DNA of 64,000 bases, taken from an uncultured Flavobacteriales bacterium (lineage in GTDB: Bacteria > Bacteroidota > Bacteroidia > Flavobacteriales_D > Sanyastnellaceae). Each line of letters opens with the position of its first letter. The first letter of the stretch is position 1. The stretch covers positions 1 to 64,000 of the forward strand of contig CASICO010000013.1 in assembly GCA_949373165.1 (NCBI GenBank). Direction: 5' to 3'. Below are positions 20,472 to 28,574 of the stretch, in pieces. The position numbers and the translations under genes are program-made. The notes below the pieces were generated by a model. It was not told the DNA's origin. It worked only from the letters and a program-made list of their open reading frames with translations, and did no database searches.

Positions 20472-22059
20472 TCTCTTTCTCCAACATCGCATCTGCAACA
20501 GCATCGGCAACGCGCATGCCATCCATGGCTGCCGACAATATCCCCCCTGCATAGCCTGCGCCTTCTCCACAAGGGAAAAGCCCCTTCACGTCTGGCATCT
20601 CACAGGTTTTGGGGTCCCGGGGCATTCGAACTGGACTTGAAGTGCGGCTCTCAGGAGCCACCACGATGGCATCTGGGTGCACATACCCTGGCATCTTACG
20701 CTCAAAATCTTGGATGCCCGCAATCAATCGCTCCACAACAAAATCGGGCAAAATGCGGGTCAAGTCCACGGACTTCAAGCCGGCCAAATAGCTGCAGCTG
20801 GGCAAGTCTTTTGATCGTCGTCTTTTGAGGAAATCTCCAAGCCGTTGCGCCGGGGCCACTTGACCTCCGCCACCGGCTTTGTGGCATGCCTGTTCTACCT
20901 GACGTTGAAAATTCAAGGCACCCAAAGGCCCAGTGTGCCCCGCCATGTCCAGATCTTCCTCTTGGATTGTGGTCACCAAACCGCTATTCGCCCAGGCGTT
21001 GTTGCGCTTGGAGGGACTCCATCCGTTGGTCACAACTTCCCCGTTCTCGGTTGCACAAGGCGCGATGATGCCCCCAGGACACATACAAAACGAAAACACC
21101 CCACCTCCCTTCACCTGAGTAACCAGAGAATAGGACGCGGGGGGCAACGAAAGGTCTGCGGCCACCTCCTCGCCTCGAAGCCGATACTGACGTCGGTCAA
21201 TCCAAGATTGGGGATGCTCAACCCGGACGCCCAATGCAAAGGCCTTTCGCTCGATGGGCAACCCTTCCCTTTCCATCCATTCAAAAACATCACGGGCACC
21301 ATGTCCCGTTGCCAAAATCACTGCAGAGGCAGCCACATCACCCTCGGTTGTTTTTGCGCCCACAATGGCGCCATTGTCAGAGCGTAGAAGGCCATCTACT
21401 CGGGTTTCAAACCGCACTTCTCCTCCACATGAGACAATCGTCTCCCGCATGGATTCTATGATGCTTGGCAACTTGTTGGTTCCAATATGCGGGTGAGTGT
21501 CCACGAGAATGTCGGAATCAGCGCCATGCTCAACCAACCAACCCAAGGCGGCAAACCAAGCGCCACGCTTTTTGGCGCGGGTGTACAGTTTTCCATCTGA
21601 ATAGGTTCCAGCACCACCTTCACCGAAACAATAATTGGACTCCGGGTCTACCCTGCCCTCTCGAATCAAGGAGACCAGATCCCTGCGCCGCTGTCTCACG
21701 CCTTTTCCCCGTTCCAAAACAATGGGCCGAATGCCCCGTTCAATCAATCGCAAAGCACAGTACAAACCCGCGGGACCAGAGCCGACCACCAAGGCCTCAG
21801 GACGACCCACTACAGATTGCCATGCGCCATGGACCACCTTGACCACAGCGTCCTCCAAACCTACTTTTAGCTCAACCACAGCCGGATTGGGCCGGGCATC
21901 GAGGCTTCTCCGCAAAACTGTCCAGCGGGGAACCTCCCCAATTTGCTGCTTTAATGCCCTTTCAATCGCATCGTTATCCCGGGCCAAATCAGCCGGCAAA
22001 CGCAGCATCACGGAACGCTCTGAGGCAGCAGAATCTGGGGTGTTGGGAGAAGTGTTCAT
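20449..22059 (-). CDS. FAD-dependent dehydrogenase (COG2509-type)
   Basis: 536 residues from the ATG at 22059 (an in-frame TTG lies at 22071). The N-terminal 100 residues form the family's ferredoxin-like preamble with RRSLDARPNPAVVELKVGL. The FAD fold begins with ALVVGSGPAGLYCALRL, and characteristic blocks follow: NYCFGEGGAGTYSDGKLYTR, VKGGGVFSFCMCPGG, and the C-terminal GLFPCGEGAGYAGGILSAAMDG. These are features of a conserved uncharacterised flavoprotein family widespread in bacteria; the physiological substrate is unknown. TAATTTGC eight bases before the ATG is a plausible promoter element. The 3' end overlaps the convergent SPOR gene by 23 bases. Confidence 0.86.
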   Translation of the reverse strand: MNTSPNTPDSAASERSVMLRLPADLARDNDAIERALKQQIGEVPRWTVLRRSLDARPNPAVVELKVGLEDAVVKVVHGAWQSVVGRPEALVVGSGPAGLYCALRLIERGIRPIVLERGKGVRQRRRDLVSLIREGRVDPESNYCFGEGGAGTYSDGKLYTRAKKRGAWFAALGWLVEHGADSDILVDTHPHIGTNKLPSIIESMRETIVSCGGEVRFETRVDGLLRSDNGAIVGAKTTEGDVAASAVILATGHGARDVFEWMEREGLPIERKAFALGVRVEHPQSWIDRRQYRLRGEEVAADLSLPPASYSLVTQVKGGGVFSFCMCPGGIIAPCATENGEVVTNGWSPSKRNNAWANSGLVTTIQEEDLDMAGHTGPLGALNFQRQVEQACHKAGGGGQVAPAQRLGDFLKRRRSKDLPSCSYLAGLKSVDLTRILPDFVVERLIAGIQDFERKMPGYVHPDAIVVAPESRTSSPVRMPRDPKTCEMPDVKGLFPCGEGAGYAGGILSAAMDGMRVADAVADAMLEKEINLGSTK

Positions 22060-22124
22060 TTCCAAGGGCAAATTACACCGAGACCCCCTGCATCACGGGC
22101 AGGTGCACGAACTAGATTTGACCC

Positions 22125-24143
22125 ATGTCGAACCCCGACGTTCCCCAGCTCCACATCACCGACCGAGGCCTGTCTTCGGATCGCATGCTCGAATTGCTCG
22201 ATCATTTGCTTCTGCCGCGGCTGATTGAAGAGAAAATGCTCAGCCTTTTGCGGCAAGGCCGCATCAGCAAATGGTTCTCCGGAATGGGTCAAGAGGCGAT
22301 TTCCGTGGGGTGCGCGGCGGCCTTGCTTGAGGATGAATTCATTCTCCCCATGCACCGAAACCTGGGTGTGTTCACGACGCGAGGAATTGAACTCACCCAA
22401 CTTTTCGCCCAATTTCAAGGCAAAGCCTCCGGCTTTACGCAAGGTCACGACCGAAGCTTTCACTTTGGCAGCATGCCCCATCACATCGTGGGCATGATCA
22501 GCCATCTTGGACCTCAATTGGGCATCGCCGATGGCATCGCGCTCGCGAGCAAACTTCGCAAATCAGGCAAAGCCACTTTGGTCTTTTCGGGAGATGGCGG
22601 AACCAGCGAAGGGGATTTCCACGAATCCTTGAATGTGGCGGCTGTATGGCAATTGCCCGTCATTTTCTGCATCGAAAGCAACCACTGGGGATTGTCTACC
22701 CCAAGCAGTGAGCAGTTCCGATGTGCCCAGTTTATAGACAAAGCTGCGGGGTACGGCATTCCCGAACAGGACGCGATTCGGGTCAACGGAAACAACATTT
22801 TGGAGGTGTACGAAACCGTGTCCAGCATGGCCGCTTCCATTCGTGAGAATCCCCGCCCCATTCTCTTGGAGTTTGACACCTTCCGGCGCCGAGGGCATGA
22901 AGAAGCGAGCGGAACCAAGTATTACCCTGAAGGCTTAATTGAAGCTTGGGAGAAAAACGACCCAGTAGATCGCTTTGTGGACTTTCTCATCGAAAAGGGG
23001 CACCTCGACAACACAGAATTGGAGGCGAGGAAAACCCGACACAAAGAAGCGATTGTTTCTGCATTGAAGGCGGCTGAGGCCGAGCCTGACGTCGAACCCA
23101 ACCGAGCAGCTGAATTTCAAAGGCTGTTCAAAGAAGACCCTGCTTTGATCAGAGAGGCTGGATCCGAAACCAAAGAGTTGCGGATGATTGACGCCATTTC
23201 TGAAGGACTTAAGCAATCCATGGAGCGCCACCCAGAACTGGTCTTGATGGGTCAAGACATCGGAAAGTATGGCGGTGTATTCAAAGTCACCGATGGTTTT
23301 GCTGATCAATTCGGAGCCGACCGTGTTCGGAACACGCCTTTGTGCGAAAGCGCCATCGTGGGCACCGGACTTGGACTTTCCATTGCCGGTGCCAAAGCCA
23401 TGGTCGAAATGCAGTTCGCCGACTTTGTCACCTGCGGATTCAACCAAATCGTCAACAACCTGGCCAAACTGCATTGGAGGTGGGGACAGAATGCAGACGT
23501 GGTGGTGCGCATGCCCACGGGTGCCGGAGTGGCTGCTGGCCCATTTCACAGCCAAAGCAATGAGGCCTGGTTCTTTCATGTCCCAGGGCTTATGCTCGCC
23601 TATCCAGCCTTTCCGGAGGATGCCAAGGGATTGCTCGCTCGGGCCATTGACGCCCCGAACCCTGTGCTCTTTTTCGAACACAAGGCCCTTTACCGAAGCC
23701 TATCGGGTCAAGTCCCAACAAACGATTACAGCCTTCCTTTTGGACAAGCCCGCATGATAGGCGAACCGAAAAACGCCGTCATCATCTCCTACGGAATGGG
23801 CGTTCATTGGGCCCTTGAAGAAGCAGAACGCCGAAAGTCAGAGGACGGGACCGAAATCGGCGTTCTCGATTTAAGAACCTTGGCCCCACTCGATTGGGAC
23901 GCAGTGTATGCCGCTGCCAAAACTGCAGGTCGTGTTCTCGTTCTTCATGAGGACAACTTGACTGGCGGCATTGGCGGTGAGCTCACAGCTCGGATTCAAG
24001 ACGCTTGTTTTGAGCATTTGGACGCCCCCGTCCGACGCGTGGCTTCTTTGGATACGCCTGTTCCTTTTGCGGCCGTTCTAGAAGACGACTACCTCGCAAA
24101 AGCGGACTTGTCTTCTGCTTTGGATAGCCTGCTCTCGTACTGA
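22125..24143 (+). CDS. 2-oxoacid dehydrogenase E1 component, alpha and beta subunits fused
   Basis: 672-residue fusion of both E1 subunits. E1 is a thiamine-diphosphate enzyme that decarboxylates a 2-oxoacid and acetylates the lipoyl group of E2. The alpha half (about 1-340) has the TPP motif GDGGTSEGDFHESLN ending in ESNHWG. The beta half (about 350-672) has VRNTPLCESAIVGTGLGLS, the FADFVTCGFNQIVNN block and FEHKALYRS. The fused form is common in Bacteroidota and is usually assigned to branched-chain (2-oxoisovalerate) or pyruvate-like substrates. E2 and E3 are not nearby, so the substrate is open. TAGATTTG, a perfect -7 element, sits four bases before the ATG. Confidence 0.9.
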   Translation: MSNPDVPQLHITDRGLSSDRMLELLDHLLLPRLIEEKMLSLLRQGRISKWFSGMGQEAISVGCAAALLEDEFILPMHRNLGVFTTRGIELTQLFAQFQGKASGFTQGHDRSFHFGSMPHHIVGMISHLGPQLGIADGIALASKLRKSGKATLVFSGDGGTSEGDFHESLNVAAVWQLPVIFCIESNHWGLSTPSSEQFRCAQFIDKAAGYGIPEQDAIRVNGNNILEVYETVSSMAASIRENPRPILLEFDTFRRRGHEEASGTKYYPEGLIEAWEKNDPVDRFVDFLIEKGHLDNTELEARKTRHKEAIVSALKAAEAEPDVEPNRAAEFQRLFKEDPALIREAGSETKELRMIDAISEGLKQSMERHPELVLMGQDIGKYGGVFKVTDGFADQFGADRVRNTPLCESAIVGTGLGLSIAGAKAMVEMQFADFVTCGFNQIVNNLAKLHWRWGQNADVVVRMPTGAGVAAGPFHSQSNEAWFFHVPGLMLAYPAFPEDAKGLLARAIDAPNPVLFFEHKALYRSLSGQVPTNDYSLPFGQARMIGEPKNAVIISYGMGVHWALEEAERRKSEDGTEIGVLDLRTLAPLDWDAVYAAAKTAGRVLVLHEDNLTGGIGGELTARIQDACFEHLDAPVRRVASLDTPVPFAAVLEDDYLAKADLSSALDSLLSY

Positions 24144-24176
24144 TTTGTAGTCTCTCTTCGGAAATGCCGAGGCCCC

Positions 24177-24194
24177 AGACCTGCCAGGTCTTTG
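24177..24194. terminator. Short hairpin between convergent genes, possible terminator
   Basis: AGACCT-gcc-AGGTCT followed by TTTG, in the 69-base gap between the E1 gene and the convergent gene at 24213. A second imperfect hairpin (CTTCGG/CCGAGG) lies just before it. The stem is short, so the call is tentative. Confidence 0.4.
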
Positions 24195-24212
24195 ATCTCT
24201 GCCGCCATGAAA

Positions 24213-24755
24213 TCAGCGGCGACGCATGACCGTTTGCGGGTTGTTGATCGCCTGTTCAATGGTGCGAATGTCCGCCTTCAACATGCCTTTTTTATCGAGG
24301 CGTTTCGCCTGAACCAAAAGTGCTTTTGCCTCTTTCGTGCGCCGCTTTGTGCTTTGAATCGCCGCCAAATTGAGCATCACTGCCGCCTTTTCTTCGTCTC
24401 GCTTGAGCCCGACTTCCAGCGCTTGGCGAAACGCTTTTTCTGCGTCCGACAAGCTGGACTCCAGAGTAAGATTGCCCTTCAGAAACCAATACTGCCCTCT
24501 GTTTTTTGGCCACAAATGCTTTGGGTTGATGCTGGCCAGCAAGGACCGCGCTTTGTCCATTTTTTGCTGCTGAATGCGCAAGGCCACCATGACCATCCGC
24601 AAACTGCGCAACCCAGTCAGGCCAATGACAATGGCCAACAAGACCATTCCAACTCCACTTCCAGTGTGCCCAGAGGTAAACAATTGAACAGCATAAGCGA
24701 CCGCACTGGCGGTCAATCCGAACTTGAGAACGCGGGTGTCGAGCGGAAACGTCAT
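24213..24755 (-). CDS. Two-TM protein with TPR-like C-terminus, unknown function
   Basis: 180 residues, not assigned to a named family. Two hydrophobic segments at the N-terminus (about residues 10-27 and 33-50: GLTASAVAYAVQLF and GMVLLAIVIGLTGL) are followed by a soluble helical region. This includes TPR-like pairs (YWFLKGNLTLESSLSDAEKAF and EKAAVMLNLAAIQSTKRRTKEAKALL in register) and a basic tail ending in MRRR. The arrangement suggests a small membrane-anchored adaptor. TAAATCAC four bases before the ATG matches the promoter element only weakly. Divergent from the pRiA4b-like gene, with about 110 bases between. Confidence 0.65.
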   Translation of the reverse strand: MTFPLDTRVLKFGLTASAVAYAVQLFTSGHTGSGVGMVLLAIVIGLTGLRSLRMVMVALRIQQQKMDKARSLLASINPKHLWPKNRGQYWFLKGNLTLESSLSDAEKAFRQALEVGLKRDEEKAAVMLNLAAIQSTKRRTKEAKALLVQAKRLDKKGMLKADIRTIEQAINNPQTVMRRR

Positions 24756-24828
24756 GGATGTGATTTACAATGTGGCATGCCCTTGTGGCCTGCCGTGCGA
24801 AACTAACGCGTCCGCCGCATAGATGGCT

Positions 24829-24836
24829 TAATTTTG
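24829..24836 (+). promoter_or_regulatory. -7 promoter element TAATTTTG for the 24864 operon
   Basis: Perfect match to the Bacteroidota TAnnTTTG consensus, 27 bases before the ATG at 24864, predicting a leader of about 23 bases for the pRiA4b-like/miaA/mutS2 operon. Confidence 0.6.
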
Positions 24837-24863
24837 CGCAGATCCTGACCTGATTAACCCACC

Positions 24864-25448
24864 ATGAACCGCATTCGACTCCGCGTCATTGTCGACATCG
24901 AAGAAGATGTCTTTCGGGACATCATCATTGGACGAACAGCCTCATTGGAGGATTTGCACCGTGGCATCCTCGCAGCCTTTGAATTTGGAGAGGGCGAGAT
25001 GGCCTCCTTTTTTCAATCCGATGAAGATTGGGGACGCGGAAGAGAAATCCCCCTGATGGACATGGGAATGAACGATGCTGGAATCCCTTTCCCCTCCATG
25101 AGGACCACCGCTGTTGAAGACATGGTAAGCCAGGCGAATGACCGGATGGTGTATGTCTATGATTTCCTCCGGATGTGGTGTTTTTACGTTGAAATCGTTG
25201 GCCTAGAGGAAGGGGAAACCCCCGAATACCCCTTGCTCGCCCAAGAATTTGGGAACGCACCTGATCAATACAGCAAAGAAGTGGACTTGGGAGAAGAGTT
25301 GAGTGGTGCTGCGCCAGAAGAAGACGATTCGGGGCCATTGAAAACGGGAGACCCCGAGCTAGATGCTTACCTCGCAGGAGAGGAAGATGAAGAGGACAAC
25401 GGCCCCAGTTTCACCTCATTGGACGACCTGGACGACCTTTCTTATTGA
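24864..25448 (+). CDS. pRiA4b ORF-3 / IS1096-passenger-like family protein
   Basis: 194 residues. The N-terminal two thirds match the plasmid pRiA4b ORF-3 (IS1096 passenger) fold: RLRVIVDIEEDVFRDIII, then SLEDLHRGILAAFEFGEGEMASFF, DEDWGRG, and YVYDFLRMWCFYVEIVG. The C-terminal 60 residues are strongly acidic low-complexity (GEEDEEDNG). The family is common in Bacteroidota chromosomes and its biochemical role is not established. Despite the family name there is no transposase nearby. It overlaps miaA by four bases (TTGA), so the two are translationally coupled, as is usual for this pair in the phylum. Confidence 0.8.
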   Translation: MNRIRLRVIVDIEEDVFRDIIIGRTASLEDLHRGILAAFEFGEGEMASFFQSDEDWGRGREIPLMDMGMNDAGIPFPSMRTTAVEDMVSQANDRMVYVYDFLRMWCFYVEIVGLEEGETPEYPLLAQEFGNAPDQYSKEVDLGEELSGAAPEEDDSGPLKTGDPELDAYLAGEEDEEDNGPSFTSLDDLDDLSY

Positions 25449-26446
25449 AGCCCATTTTGCCCCTTATCCCCAGAAGCAAGGCCCCTCTGCTCATTACTGT
25501 TGTGGGCCCCACAGCCATCGGAAAAACCACGCTGGCCATCCGAATTGCTCAGGAATTGGGCGCGGAAATCTTGTCTTCCGACAGCCGGCAATTTTACCAT
25601 GAAATCCCCATTGGGACCGCCCAACCCTCTGCTGCAGAGCGCGCCACTGTCCCCCATCATTTCATCGACTTCCTGTCCATTCAAGACGAATACAGCTCAG
25701 GAACTTTTGAGACCGAGGCGACCCAATGGCTCAGCGATCACTTCAAAGCCCGAGAAGAAGCAGGCGAAACTCCTGTTGCGGTCATGGCTGGGGGAAGTGG
25801 GCTATACGTGCAGGCTGTCCATGCGGGATTCGACGACATCCCCTCTGACCCTGAAGTGCGAGAAGCTTTAAATGCGCAAGTCGCTGCCGAGGGCTTGGCT
25901 CCGTTGCTCGAAGAACTCCAATCCTTAGACCCCCATCATTTCGCAGAGGTGGACCAAGCCAACACCCATCGCGTGATTCGCGCGTTGGAAGTGTGTCGAT
26001 GCTCTGGTCAAGCCTACAGCACCCTGCGCCAGAATTTCGCTGATCAATTAACAGTTCACCCAGGCGGCTGGGCCAGGCACAACCGACGTGGATGGGACAC
26101 CCTGACCATCGGCATTGGAGCACCACGGGATTGGTTGCACAAACGAATCAATGACCGGGTGCATGTGATGCTCGAAGACGGTTGGATAGAAGAAGCCAAA
26201 CGCGTCCTTTCTCACAGAGATTTGAACGCTTTGAAAACCGTAGGGTACCCTCAGCTGTTTGACTTCCTTGAAGGGAAGACAGACATGGAGACGGCCACAC
26301 GCAAAATTCAAGAAGCCACCCGGCAATTCGCCAGGCGTCAACTCACTTGGTTTCACCGCCAGAATGATGTGCATTGGGTCGATGCCCGCTGCCCCGAAAA
26401 CGGCACAGCTTTGGCCTTGAAATTGATTCGAGATGGCCACCTCTGA
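25445..26446 (+). CDS. miaA: tRNA dimethylallyltransferase MiaA
   Basis: Adds a dimethylallyl group from DMAPP to N6 of A37 in tRNAs that read UNN codons. Family motifs: P-loop VVGPTAIGKTTLAIR, the SSDSRQFY substrate Asp, PHHFIDFLS, the MAGGSGLYVQA block, and KTVGYPQLFDFLEG near the C-terminus, followed by RQFARRQLTWF, which contacts the anticodon loop. At 333 residues it is slightly long because of a short N-terminal extension. The start is a TTG that overlaps the previous stop codon; no ATG is available before the P-loop. Overlaps mutS2 by 14 bases. Confidence 0.94.
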   Translation: MKPILPLIPRSKAPLLITVVGPTAIGKTTLAIRIAQELGAEILSSDSRQFYHEIPIGTAQPSAAERATVPHHFIDFLSIQDEYSSGTFETEATQWLSDHFKAREEAGETPVAVMAGGSGLYVQAVHAGFDDIPSDPEVREALNAQVAAEGLAPLLEELQSLDPHHFAEVDQANTHRVIRALEVCRCSGQAYSTLRQNFADQLTVHPGGWARHNRRGWDTLTIGIGAPRDWLHKRINDRVHVMLEDGWIEEAKRVLSHRDLNALKTVGYPQLFDFLEGKTDMETATRKIQEATRQFARRQLTWFHRQNDVHWVDARCPENGTALALKLIRDGHL

Positions 26447-28568
26447 TCCCACACCCCACCGCCAGAAGGGCAGTGTAGATTTTGACGACCAGTCCATCGA
26501 CGATCTGGGCTTCAATGACATTCGCTTGATCCTCGAAGGCCATTGCAAAACGGATACCGCCAAAGCTCGGGCCCTGAATTTGGTCCCCTCCTCACATCGA
26601 CCCACCGTACTCGACGACTTGGAATCTACGGACGAACTTCGCCGGGTTCGCGTGGAGGGATACAGCTTTCCCACTTTGGTTTTCGAGGAAATCAAAGGGG
26701 AAATCAAACTCCTCGAAGTCTCCGGATCTGCGCTCACCGAGGCCGGTTTCATGCGCGTCCTTCAATGCACCCGATTGGTCAATGACATCGTGGCCGCTCT
26801 TTTGGGACGAGAACGTTCATTTCCGCGGTTGTGCAGCATGTTGGGAAGCGTGCAAGAGAACCAAGAAATTGTGAAGGAAATCGAGGCTGTGTTCGACCCC
26901 AAAGGTGGGGTCAGAAGTGCCGCTTCGCCTGCTTTGGGGCGGATCCGAGTCGACCTTCAAACAGGACGCAGACAGGTCAATCGGCAATTCGACAAGGCTT
27001 TGCGCAATTGCGCGAAGCAAAACTGGCTGGCCGATACACAAGAAGGGTACCTCAACGACCGTCGGGTTTTGGCCATCGCGAGCACACACAAACGCAAGGT
27101 GCGCGGCTCTGCGTTGGGCACATCCAAGACGGGGTCAGTTACGTTTATCGAACCTGCAGAATGCCATCAGGCCAACCATGAGCTTGAAATGCTTCGTGAC
27201 GACGAGCGCAAAGAAATCGTCCGGATTCTCCGTGCCTTAACCCAGCGGATCCGCAAACACACACCTTTGATCAAGGCGCAGCAACGGCTGTTGGTCCGGT
27301 TTGATTTTCTGCAAGCGAAAGTGAAGCTGGCCTTGGACATGGATGCGGTCAAGCCCCACCTTGTAAAGGAACTCCGCGTTGAATTGCTCAAAGCACTCCA
27401 TCCTCTCCTTCTCTTGTCCAATCGCAACAAGGGCATCCACGTTGAACCCCAAAATCTCACCCTACACGGCGATCGTCGGATGCTGGTCATCAGTGGCCCC
27501 AATGCCGGAGGGAAGTCCATTGCATTGAAGATGGTGGGGCTGATCCAATGCATGGTCCAAAGCGGACTTCTTGTTCCTGTTCACAGCAACAGCGCATTCG
27601 GCCTTTTTAAGCAAATCCTCACCGACATCGGAGACAATCAAAGCATCGAAAACCAATTGTCCACCTACAGCTACCGACTGAAGAGGATGAAGGGGTTTCT
27701 CGGGACCGCTGGACAAAACACACTTCTGCTGCTCGATGAATTCGGGACGGGGAGCGACCCTGAACTTGGGGGCGCTTTGGCTGAAGTGTTCTTTGAAGAA
27801 CTCTACAGCAAAAAGGCATTTGGTGTGATCACCACCCATTACGCCAACATCAAGACCCGCGCCACAGACATGAGCGAAGCCATCAACGGCAGCATGCTCT
27901 TTGATGGAGAGACTCTGTCCCCAACCTACACCCTTGATTTGGGACAACCGGGCAGCTCGTTCACGTTTGAGGTGGCCGAGTTGAATGGGATTGACCGGGA
28001 ATTGTTGAAACGGGCCAAGGACAAGCTCGACCCCAATAAGGTCAAGCTTGATGGACTCATTGCCAGCCTTCAAAAAGAAAAATCTCGGCATGCCCGGCTC
28101 AATGACCGACAATTGAAAGCAGAGCACGCTGCCGACGAGTCTAAAAGAGAGTATGAGCGTAAGTCTGCCCGCCTTGAAGAACGACAAGAGTCGGTTCACC
28201 AAGTGGGCGAGTCCCAAAACTCGGCCTTGGTCAAGGGCAAAAAACTCCAGCAATTCGTCGACCGTTTCAAATCAGGACAAGCCAACAAAGCGCTGCTAGA
28301 AGACGTGAGGAAATACCTGTCAGTTGAAGCAACCAAGGTGGCTGAAAAGGCCGAGGCTGCTGCACAGAAAAAAGCGGACAAGGCAAGCAAAAAGAAAACG
28401 GCCCGAACCAAACAACATGTCGACCGCATACAAGTGGGCAGCACAGTTCGCCTAAAAGAAGGGCGTCAACGTGGCGAAGTCTTGGACATCAAAGGCCGGC
28501 GGGCTACCGTGGCCTTTGGTGAATTCAAAACCCGAGTCGAATTGCACGATTTGATTTGGGTCCGATAA
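26433..28568 (+). CDS. MutS2-family ATPase without a Smr domain
   Basis: 711 residues. MutS2-type features: lever/clamp helices at about 60-330, then the ABC-type ATPase with Walker A SGPNAGGKSIALK, Walker B LLLLDEFGTGSDPELGGAL, and the His switch in ITTHYANIK, followed by a long Lys/Glu-rich coiled coil (about 560-650). It ends in a KOW-like beta segment VGSTVRLKEGRQRGEVL. Canonical MutS2 goes on to a C-terminal Smr nuclease domain (about 80 residues); here the gene stops, six bases before the convergent protease gene. Family members act on recombination intermediates or collided ribosomes; without Smr the cleavage step is missing. Overlaps miaA. Confidence 0.87.
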   Translation: MATSDPTPHRQKGSVDFDDQSIDDLGFNDIRLILEGHCKTDTAKARALNLVPSSHRPTVLDDLESTDELRRVRVEGYSFPTLVFEEIKGEIKLLEVSGSALTEAGFMRVLQCTRLVNDIVAALLGRERSFPRLCSMLGSVQENQEIVKEIEAVFDPKGGVRSAASPALGRIRVDLQTGRRQVNRQFDKALRNCAKQNWLADTQEGYLNDRRVLAIASTHKRKVRGSALGTSKTGSVTFIEPAECHQANHELEMLRDDERKEIVRILRALTQRIRKHTPLIKAQQRLLVRFDFLQAKVKLALDMDAVKPHLVKELRVELLKALHPLLLLSNRNKGIHVEPQNLTLHGDRRMLVISGPNAGGKSIALKMVGLIQCMVQSGLLVPVHSNSAFGLFKQILTDIGDNQSIENQLSTYSYRLKRMKGFLGTAGQNTLLLLDEFGTGSDPELGGALAEVFFEELYSKKAFGVITTHYANIKTRATDMSEAINGSMLFDGETLSPTYTLDLGQPGSSFTFEVAELNGIDRELLKRAKDKLDPNKVKLDGLIASLQKEKSRHARLNDRQLKAEHAADESKREYERKSARLEERQESVHQVGESQNSALVKGKKLQQFVDRFKSGQANKALLEDVRKYLSVEATKVAEKAEAAAQKKADKASKKKTARTKQHVDRIQVGSTVRLKEGRQRGEVLDIKGRRATVAFGEFKTRVELHDLIWVR

Positions 28569-28574
28569 GCTGGA

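Noticed and set aside
24864..25448. A mobile element, suggested by the family name IS1096 passenger/pRiA4b
   Set aside because: No transposase, inverted repeats or target duplications; the gene sits in a stable position before miaA.
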